A stretch of 64,000 bases of DNA. Source: Pycnococcus provasolii. Its lineage: Eukaryota > Chlorophyta > Pseudoscourfieldiophyceae > Pseudoscourfieldiales. The notes under the pieces were generated by a model. The model was not told where the DNA came from. It saw only the letters and a program-made list of their open reading frames with translations, and did not search any database. The stretch covers positions 124,001 to 188,000 of the forward strand of contig CP150576.1 in NCBI GenBank assembly GCA_049487715.1, in the 5' to 3' direction. Every line of letters begins with the position of its first letter. The first letter of the stretch is position 1. Below, one piece after another: positions 57,489 through 64,000 of this stretch. A program made the position numbers and the translations under genes.

Positions 57489-59174
57489 ATGGAAGAGGCT
57501 TCTGGTCTACAGACGCCTACCGCCGAGCAGATCGCCGTGCGCACAGCGCGCCTGACCAGCCTGATGAAAGATCTCAATCCGGGTACTGAAAGCGGCCGAT
57601 CTGCTCCGGAGCCTCAATGGGAACCATCTTCCAGGAGTGGGACGCGCCGCGGATACGCAAACTGGGTAAGGCTTGTCTCAGCCTACCGCCTCCAGGAGTC
57701 CGAGTCACGCCTCGTGGCAGCATTGCACGAGTACCGGTTCCATCAGGAGCAAGAGAATTCGGCGGAAAGGGAGCGAGCAGTTGCGGCAACTGCTCGGAGG
57801 AATCAGCTGCTGGAGTTCAAGGGCAAGCTAGCTCAGGCACGCGCCGAAGCGCCGCCGGGGAACTCCTCAGCGCCCCCCAATTGGGCGCCTACGCCGCTCC
57901 AGGAGGCGCCTCCTGCTGCCCCTAATGGGAACGGCGAAGAAACCGCTGTGGTGGAACGCCTGATGAAGGTGGTGGCGGAGCTAAAGGAGCAGGTGAGCGA
58001 TATGCGCCAAGCGCAGAAAACAGGTACGTATCTACCCCCCATCTCCACGCGCGGCGTAGATTTTCTGGCCAAGAAGGCCCCGGATGGGAATGTCGCGGAG
58101 AGCCCCTTCCACATTGGGGATGTGAGCTTCTTCGAGAAGTTTCCATACTTGGGCACGAGCAGGGCTGGCGGATGGACCCTTTGGCAGGAGTATATGCTGC
58201 ACGACAAGGCGCCGTTCACAGATGCAGACCTCAGGCTCTGGAGGAATGGGCAGGTCCCTCTGAAGCGCAAGCACAAGTCGCTACAGGACCCGGTGGAAAA
58301 TTGGACCTCTTTCCGCCATGCTCAAGGACATGTAGATGCTGATCTGTTCAACCTCTGGTGCGATAATGTTTACCGCCATGTGTATGACATATGGATCGAC
58401 GCCACCACGGGCACAGGCGAGGGTATTTACGCGCGCAATTGCGCGCATCGGGAGCGCAATCTTCAGATGTTGAGAATGCTTATGTCACGCATGGCGATCC
58501 TCAAGCTCACTGCGCTCTACTGGACGCGTGAAGTATCGTTGGAAGAACGCTGGTCGGCCGGCGTGCTACTGATAATGCTTAGCAAACGAGCTGCTGATTG
58601 GACCTCCAGCTCTCGCCAGTTTGGCGAGGAGGATCAAGCGTGGTGGGAACATTTGCGTCTCGCGGACAAGCCCACCCTGCCTAGCGATGTCAGCGGGGCG
58701 AACGGGGTCTTTGTGCTTCAGCATACTAGCGCCTATCATGTTCTGCAGGCGCGCCTGGCGTCTGGGGAGACGATGCAGCAAGTCAGCGCCCCGTTCTCTG
58801 TCTACCGTCCAATGGCTGTTTCCGATGTGGCTTCGGCTTCAGCGGTGGCGGGAAAGCCGCCACCACCTGAGGGAGAGGTTGCTCAGTTTGATGCGACCAT
58901 CCATTGCCAGCACTGCTATCGTTATTCGCGTTCGCTCATCAACTTGCACCCTGGACGAACGCACCTGGAAGCTCAATTGACGTTCGCGAAAAAGCTCCAC
59001 AACCGTCTGACATTCCTGAACAAGAAGGCTAATGACGGGGACAAAGATGACGCTGACAAAGATGCCACCAGCGAGAAGGCTGCCGCAGGCGGCCCGGAAG
59101 TGAGCACGCAGTCAAACTCCGGCGCGGAAGCGACGCCGCGCAAAGCAACGGAGACTAAAACGTCGCCTGCATAG
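57489..59174 (+). CDS. DIRS element ORF2, gag-like
   Basis: 561 residues from the ATG at 57489; the same frame is open from about 57380, overlapping ORF1. The N-terminus is helical and charged with a coiled-coil segment (ERLMKVVAELKEQVSDMRQA). The middle is a compact helical domain rich in Trp (WTLWQEYMLHDKAPFTDADL; WTSFRHAQGHVDADLFNLW), as expected for a capsid-like gag. It ends with CQHCYRYSRS, a possible single zinc-binding knuckle half, and an Asp/Lys-rich tail. No protease motif is seen. The assignment rests mainly on position between ORF1 and RT. Confidence 0.55.
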   Translation: MEEASGLQTPTAEQIAVRTARLTSLMKDLNPGTESGRSAPEPQWEPSSRSGTRRGYANWVRLVSAYRLQESESRLVAALHEYRFHQEQENSAERERAVAATARRNQLLEFKGKLAQARAEAPPGNSSAPPNWAPTPLQEAPPAAPNGNGEETAVVERLMKVVAELKEQVSDMRQAQKTGTYLPPISTRGVDFLAKKAPDGNVAESPFHIGDVSFFEKFPYLGTSRAGGWTLWQEYMLHDKAPFTDADLRLWRNGQVPLKRKHKSLQDPVENWTSFRHAQGHVDADLFNLWCDNVYRHVYDIWIDATTGTGEGIYARNCAHRERNLQMLRMLMSRMAILKLTALYWTREVSLEERWSAGVLLIMLSKRAADWTSSSRQFGEEDQAWWEHLRLADKPTLPSDVSGANGVFVLQHTSAYHVLQARLASGETMQQVSAPFSVYRPMAVSDVASASAVAGKPPPPEGEVAQFDATIHCQHCYRYSRSLINLHPGRTHLEAQLTFAKKLHNRLTFLNKKANDGDKDDADKDATSEKAAAGGPEVSTQSNSGAEATPRKATETKTSPA

Positions 59175-59342
59175 GGGAAGGCATGGCTGTGACGGCCGTG
59201 CCCCAAATCCTTCGGTAGAGGACGAGCATGTGCCCGAGCCTGCTGATGCGATTGACAGATCCCGACCCTATGCCAGGACCAAACGGGAGGGAGTCTTCCT
59301 CACCGGAGGGAGGCGCACAACAGCAGATACGGCTAAAGGATC

Positions 59343-61154
59343 TTGAAGCTACACCGCCATGCAGGTGGACCCTTCCCAAGCCGGTCGCGGTGGACCGCTG
59401 GACGAGAAAGAGCAGAACGCTTGCTATCGGCTCGAGGAGTAAGCACACACGGGAACCCTTTCGAGAGGCTCACAGACGGAGAGCTTGAGATAGCCGTTCC
59501 GTGCCCGTATGATATTGATGACAGCGCGCCGAGTGCACCAAGGGGTGCATGGGCAACGCTGACGATGGAAACCTTGAGAGCAATCAGGACGGTAGGACGT
59601 ATGATTGCGGATTTCCACGACCCCCAAGGCCTTCCCAGTGGAATGCCGCCGCCTGGAAGCGGAAACTCGGATCGAGCCGCGAGAATCAAGCAGCTTCTTA
59701 TGCTACTTGCTCACGAGCGTCGACCGCGAAGTCCCAAGGGGGCTATTGATTGGCCTTGGCCTGAACTGGCTACTCGCATCCGAGTAGTCAAGAAATTGTA
59801 TCGTGGCGAAGCGCGAGTCTATCTGCAAGTGAGAGGAGTGCGGAGCAGCCGGTGCTTGTTAACGCTGTGCCTCCCCAAAGCCGGGGAGTGGTGTTCACAG
59901 TTCGCGGATCGGCAAGCGACGTTCCAAGACGACAGATTCGACACGTACTGCAAGGGAGTTCGCATCAACCGTCGAGCGATCCTCGGCGAGGACCTCACGC
60001 GTGAGGAAAGCGAAGATATTCTCTGGGGAACTAGGGCGAAGCTGCTCCACGACCCGCCACCGTGTCAGAAGGACAACTACCCTACCTGTCGGGAACCGCG
60101 CATTCTGGATCCGCCCGGTTCGTGCCCAGAGGGTCGACACATGGAAGAGCTTGCTAAGTGGAAGCAAAGCTGGCTAGAAGGACCTCTTCTATACGAGCCC
60201 GATTATCGCGCGCCTATGGGAGGTATCTACAAGGTGGTCAAAGATAAGTACCGGATCGTTACTGACGGCACGGCCATCGGCGTGAATGCGGCGCATCAGT
60301 TGCTCAATTGCCGGCTGGATGCAGTGGAGGATGTAGTGCAATCGATAGAACAGAATGACTGGATGACGGGTATCGACGGATCGGACTACTTCTTACTTTT
60401 CGCTCAGTCCGCATTGGACGCGGACCTCTTTAGTCTGCGTGACCCGGACACCGCCGCTCAAGATTGGAGACCGCGGTTCTACTTGTTCGGAGGACAACAA
60501 GCGCCAGCCGTTGCCCAGCGCTGGTCGGTCAAGCTCAAGGCTCTTATCAACGAGAACGGGCTGAGATACTGCGAGCCCGGGACACCGGAGAGTGACTATT
60601 CCACATTCAAATGCGTTGGAGCCTACATCGACGATTTCAAAATGCGTCACGCTAGCCGCCTCACGCAAGAGCAAGCAAATGCTCAGCTGAGATCGGTAAT
60701 TCGATATTTGACGGACCTAGGAGTGGCTGTGCACCCGAACAAGATTGAGTGGGCAGCTACAGAACAAGATTATCTTGGAGTTACCATAAATACTGTGAAA
60801 CAGTGCTTGATGGTCTCGAGCGAGCGACGAGAGCGGTATGCGCGTAACATTCAAGCAATCCTGGACCGAGAGCGAGTGCCGGCGGCAAAGAATTGGGTAC
60901 TAGACTTACGCAGAGGCGGCTCCGCTTCAATGGGACTAGATGAGATAACCCATCGCATAGAAGAGTATGGCGTGCTCGTGGTGACAGAAAAGGAAGAGAG
61001 TTTGTGGGAGTCCATGGCGTCACACAGGCAAGGTAGAGGGATGATGCAGTTCTCCCGGTTTGCCAACGAAAATGACATGGCGTCACGAGAGAATGCACCC
61101 TCAGCGATATTGCTGGCATCTCAGGCAACAATCCAGGCCAACTTGAAACCCTGA
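59343..61154 (+). CDS. DIRS element reverse transcriptase
   Basis: Open from about 59337 just after a TAA; the listed start is TTG and the first in-frame ATG is about 75 codons in, so translation may depend on a frameshift or the 5' part is damaged. Core motifs run KDKYRIVTDGTAIGVN (template-binding region), GIDGSDYFLLF (motif A), GGQQAPAVAQRW (motif B region), VGAYIDDFKM (motif C, the YxDD catalytic pair near 60632) and a late DYLGVTI segment. The RT makes the element's cDNA in the cell. Downstream the coding sense continues in other frames. RT identity is secure; integrity is doubtful. Confidence 0.75.
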   Translation: MKLHRHAGGPFPSRSRWTAGRERAERLLSARGVSTHGNPFERLTDGELEIAVPCPYDIDDSAPSAPRGAWATLTMETLRAIRTVGRMIADFHDPQGLPSGMPPPGSGNSDRAARIKQLLMLLAHERRPRSPKGAIDWPWPELATRIRVVKKLYRGEARVYLQVRGVRSSRCLLTLCLPKAGEWCSQFADRQATFQDDRFDTYCKGVRINRRAILGEDLTREESEDILWGTRAKLLHDPPPCQKDNYPTCREPRILDPPGSCPEGRHMEELAKWKQSWLEGPLLYEPDYRAPMGGIYKVVKDKYRIVTDGTAIGVNAAHQLLNCRLDAVEDVVQSIEQNDWMTGIDGSDYFLLFAQSALDADLFSLRDPDTAAQDWRPRFYLFGGQQAPAVAQRWSVKLKALINENGLRYCEPGTPESDYSTFKCVGAYIDDFKMRHASRLTQEQANAQLRSVIRYLTDLGVAVHPNKIEWAATEQDYLGVTINTVKQCLMVSSERRERYARNIQAILDRERVPAAKNWVLDLRRGGSASMGLDEITHRIEEYGVLVVTEKEESLWESMASHRQGRGMMQFSRFANENDMASRENAPSAILLASQATIQANLKP

Positions 61155-61963
61155 GGAGACAGTGTCTCTATTGGCGTGGACTCTACCCCTCCGCTCAGCT
61201 GTACGTGGAGGCACCGGCCCCTCTTCAACCTGACGCACGGTGGTGGAAGTCGTTTGAACGCCTCGAGATGGTGCTCGGCGCAGCCACGGTTCGCCCAGAG
61301 ACCTTTGGTCAGCTGAGCTAGGAATGGTGCTCCTTTGGGGCTGGGCGCCGGATTCACACCCGAGCAAGGTGGTACCCTCTGCGCGCCACGTGGCGTTGAG
61401 AGGGCGAATGGTGAACACCGACCGGCTGCCATTTCTAGATAACCGCACTATACGTCAGCTCAGCGTGTGGGACTCGAACTGGATGAGAGGGGACGTCCTC
61501 AGGCCAACGGAGATCGAAGCCGCAAAAGGTCTCCCTCAAGGTGTGATGCGTCACGCTCCCTCCGAATGGGCGAGCGAGCTGGCGGCTCGATGTTCGTATC
61601 CTCGTCTATACGAAGCAGCGTTTAAGCATGTGCACGCAGCGACGGATGGCGGGATACGCGTACCAAGGATCGAACTAGCTAGCGTGATTGGACAAATTCA
61701 ATGGGTGTCGGTCGTGGATCCCCCTCTCCGACAGCCTCGCAGACTTGTATCCGGCGCGAGATTCCTTTGAGAATCCGCGCTTGGCTGAGATGCACGGCAA
61801 AGCTCCATGGCTTCCACGAGTCCGCGTGCGTCTTAGTCAGCAAGATGAGTCCACACTGCGCAAGTTGCAAGGTCGAATCTTGCAGGAGACCACACGCCCT
61901 TTGGATCTCACCGGGAGATATCTGTCCTGGCCTATGGGATGCTCGGCGCGTCGAACTGGATGA
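61145..61963 (+). pseudogene. Frame-shifted RT-RNase H linker of the DIRS element
   Basis: After the RT stop, protein-like sequence continues in three different frames: LRRQCLYWRGLYPSAQLYVE up to a TAG at 61321; an ORF at 61324-61770 with IRVPRIELASVIGQIQWVSV, the usual DIRS RT-to-RNase H connection; and a frame at 61688-61963 with DSLADLYPARDSFENPRL. The RNase H frame then takes over. Short introns are unlikely because the pieces abut without GT-AG boundaries. Indels in a non-functional copy fit better. Confidence 0.55.
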
Positions 61964-61966
61964 TGA

Positions 61967-63008
61967 CTTCGACCGTCGACAGCCTGCTAATGTGCCGGGC
62001 ACAGACATCGCTGTGGTGACTACGGATGCGTCAGGTTTTGGTGGCGGCGCGTGGTGGGGACCGCATCGGTATCAACACGATTACCACGCACCACGGCTAA
62101 TTAAGACGACATCGAACTTCAGAGAGGCTAATACCTTCTGTAATGCCGTCGAACATTTCGGAAAAATGGGGCTGGAAGGTCAACCTGGCAAGCCACTCCG
62201 TGTTCTGGGGCGATTGGATAACTCCGTTTTCGTTGCGGTAATCAATAAAAGGTCTTGCCGGGCGCCGCGGCTACGGAGTTGCCTGGAAAGATTGCACGAA
62301 ATCGAACAAAAGTTCCACCTGAGAGTGTCAGCGCGGCACCTCTCGGGCAAACTGAACTGGTTAGCAGATGGCATATCCCGATGGAAGGTCAGCCGCGACG
62401 GAGACAACTGGATGTTAAACCCGAAGCACTTCCAACGCATATGCCAACTCGTTGGGACTCCGGATGTGGACGCCAACGCAGACCCACTTGGTCTCAATGC
62501 TCAAGTACCGCGCTACTGGTCTGTGGTTGAAGATTGCTTCGATCAGCAGTGGCAAGGGTTACGCGTTTACATCAATCCAGCATACACGATGCTGCTACGC
62601 GTGATGGAGCATGCCCGTCTTCAGTATGCACGGGCACCGGACTCCACGGAGCTAATATGCGTTCTTCCCGTTTGGTCCACAGGAGCGCTTAGCTGGTGGC
62701 GTTACACCAAAGGCATGAGAGTTCTCGCACGCTTTCCGGCTGGCTCGTCAGGCGTGTTCACATCACCAGAGTGGAGGGAGGAGCATGCTACAATGCCGCG
62801 CGCGCGAGTGGACCGAGGCCCAGCCTCCTTTGATGTCATACTCACCTATCTACCCGCAACCCGAACATGCAGGAGATCAGGCACTCTCGCACGCGACAAC
62901 TCTGATGGCAAGGAGAGCGGAGGCATGCTCACATTGCCCCGCTTGTCGGGAGACATGCGCCGAGACCGCGGTATTCTGTATACGATGCCGCCGGGTTTTG
63001 TGCTTTAA
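61967..63008 (+). CDS. DIRS element RNase H
   Basis: The same frame is open from 61701, but its first ~85 codons are out of register with the protein sense, so the meaningful part starts near 61967. Catalytic features are TTDASGFGGGAWWG (first Asp), REANTFCNAV (Glu), LGRLDNSVFVAVINKRS (second Asp) and HLSGKLNWLADGISR (final Asp region). This RNase H is the type found in DIRS and related retroelements and removes RNA from the hybrid. About 100 C-terminal residues beyond it are unassigned. Its last 224 bases are overlapped by the recombinase frame. Confidence 0.7.
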
Positions 63009-64000
63009 ATGCCATGGCTTGCCGGCGATGCCGCCGGCACCAGTGTGCGTGTGTGCGATCTGCCTCGCCGGCACACACGAACCAAATGATCTACCGCTGG
63101 ACGAACGCGGTACACGATTGCGTCGCCGTATGCGCGTGGGCTTAGCGAAGCTGTATCTGATCGCGATGCATAATCGGAATCGCAAGGCTACACACGGCCA
63201 ACACCTGGCTGGTGTGCGCGCACTCCAACGCTTCGGCGATCTCATCAACAGACGGGTGCTCCCCTGCACCGCAGTCACGATGCGGGAGTTTATCATGCAC
63301 GAGCTCGCTACACTCAAGCTAGACTCGAGCACGGTTTCTGCGCACGTGGCAGGTGTATCTGCATGGCATGCATATGTCTCGGACTCAGTGAAACTTGCGT
63401 TCCCTGACCAGGATTACCGGATGCCTAATCCATGCAAACATGAGCTGATTCGGGATTTGCTCGCGGTGGCTCGCGCGGTGTACAAGAAGGCTAGCAAAGC
63501 CACGCAGGCATTGGAACTCGGGGAGGCTCGCAAAATGCTCGCATCCTTTTCGACGTCAGTCCCTGATCAACATCGGCGCTTATGTATAATGCTGCCATTG
63601 GTGGCAATGCTCCGTCAAGGCGCGACCAAGAGATTGATCGTGAGATACAAGATCGTTGATGAGGGGGCAGGGCACGCACGTCAGGTGCACTTTCTACCCG
63701 GGTCTGATATCTGGATCGAATATGAGCCGGATGGCCGCCCATATCTGTGCATCAATGTTGATACGGACAAAAATATCAAAGCCGGTGGAGGTCGCATTGC
63801 GGTAGTGCCGTGCGACATACCTGCGCTTGGCATTCGCCCGGTCGATGATGTGCTGTCTTATATTCTGGAAGCGCGGCCACCAAATGGGCCTGCTGCTGGT
63901 TTCTTCCTGTCTGCTCCGAAGTCGGTCAAGTTGATGACCTTCAACTCTGGAATGTACACCGGGTTCGCGCGTGTATGGAGGGACACTTTTCGCAAATTGT
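62785..64000 (+). CDS. DIRS element tyrosine recombinase, 3' partial
   Basis: Open to the window end in the +1 frame relative to RNase H, with ATGs at 62785, 62833 and 62905; the start is uncertain. Residues ~45-95 are Cys-rich (CSHCPACRETC, CIRCRRVLCFKC, CVCAIC), a likely zinc-finger head. A helical core-binding domain follows (HGQHLAGVRALQRFGDLINR; STVSAHVAGVSAWHAYV). The catalytic domain begins near 63550 with LPLVAMLRQGATKRLIV, where Arg of LRQG is the first catalytic residue. The HxxR and Tyr motifs lie beyond 64000. Recombinases of this kind integrate circular DIRS DNA without target duplication. Overlap of the RNase H and recombinase frames is usual in DIRS elements. Confidence 0.7.
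   Translation, partial: MLQCRAREWTEAQPPLMSYSPIYPQPEHAGDQALSHATTLMARRAEACSHCPACRETCAETAVFCIRCRRVLCFKCHGLPAMPPAPVCVCAICLAGTHEPNDLPLDERGTRLRRRMRVGLAKLYLIAMHNRNRKATHGQHLAGVRALQRFGDLINRRVLPCTAVTMREFIMHELATLKLDSSTVSAHVAGVSAWHAYVSDSVKLAFPDQDYRMPNPCKHELIRDLLAVARAVYKKASKATQALELGEARKMLASFSTSVPDQHRRLCIMLPLVAMLRQGATKRLIVRYKIVDEGAGHARQVHFLPGSDIWIEYEPDGRPYLCINVDTDKNIKAGGGRIAVVPCDIPALGIRPVDDVLSYILEARPPNGPAAGFFLSAPKSVKLMTFNSGMYTGFARVWRDTFRKL

Larger units (their letters stand above)
56083..64000 (+). mobile_element. DIRS-type tyrosine-recombinase retrotransposon, right end outside the window
   Basis: Ordered parts on the plus strand are: ORF1 with a PHD finger, a gag-like ORF2, reverse transcriptase, RNase H, and a tyrosine recombinase that overlaps the RNase H frame. 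RT plus RNase H next to a tyrosine recombinase, with no DDE integrase or protease, defines DIRS/Ngaro-like elements; known algal relatives include kangaroo of Volvox. Frame changes between 61.14 and 61.97 kb suggest this copy is decayed, although the long flanking frames are intact. The left boundary is probably near 55.7 kb. Confidence 0.8.

Overview
This window looks like nuclear DNA of an intron-poor, gene-dense, plastid-bearing eukaryote. A prasinophyte-grade green alga is the best guess, and a genus is not claimed. Evidence for the green lineage: a DCL/DUF3223 protein, a B3 DNA-binding domain fused to a Tudor-like module, a PAP/fibrillin plastid protein, a plastid-type CxxCxGxG zinc-finger protein and a plant-type ureidoglycolate lyase-like cupin. 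General eukaryotic genes (Prp2-type spliceosomal helicase, proteasome subunit RPN12, TMEM43) fix the domain of life. An Sfi1-type protein and a giant polycystin-like channel suggest centrioles or flagella. Start codons were moved to the first in-frame ATG wherever an open frame began on TTG, CTG or GTG.

Layout. 0-9 kb: rhomboid protease, ureidoglycolate lyase-like protein, Prp2/DHX16 helicase, RCC1-repeat protein, and a two-exon FAD oxidoreductase. 9-16 kb: an unknown 570-residue protein, an unknown 276-residue helical protein, PAP/fibrillin, and a NELF-A-like protein. 16-24 kb: a 1603-residue coiled-coil repeat protein, a decayed gene, RPN12 and TMEM43. 25-28 kb: a secreted Tyr-rich protein whose six exons are all phase 0 and whose small exons each carry one leucine-rich unit. 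28-34 kb: a rhodanese-RRM fusion lacking its usual N-terminus, a WWE-like protein with RPxSA motifs, a 23-bp minisatellite and a B3-Tudor protein. 34-43 kb: one 2792-residue membrane protein with proline-rich, DUF5011/HYR-like and polycystin-channel parts. 44-55 kb: plastid zinc-finger protein, DCL protein, Sfi1-like protein and a 1666-residue protein with MgtE-N/FliG-like helical repeats. 56-64 kb: a DIRS-type tyrosine-recombinase retrotransposon that runs off the right edge.

Most genes are single-exon. Convergent pairs end only about 50-120 bp apart. The seven introns resolved here mostly use GTACGT donors, and several have CAA-rich rather than pyrimidine-rich 3' ends. Five genes carry short TTAGGG arrays upstream of their ATG, always with TTAGGG on the sense strand. 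Other genes instead carry TGGGCY 'site II' elements. In land plants telo boxes and site II elements are paired promoter motifs, so these arrays are more likely promoter elements than chromosome ends.

The most unusual items are the directional telomere-repeat promoters, the chimeric polycystin, the exon-per-repeat secreted protein, a candidate NELF-A in a green lineage, the rhodanese-RRM fusion, a DIRS element with a PHD-finger first ORF, a perfect 35-bp inverted repeat built of GAGGCCTC units, and a sequence block shared by two 3'UTRs. No CRISPR array, rRNA or convincing tRNA was seen.
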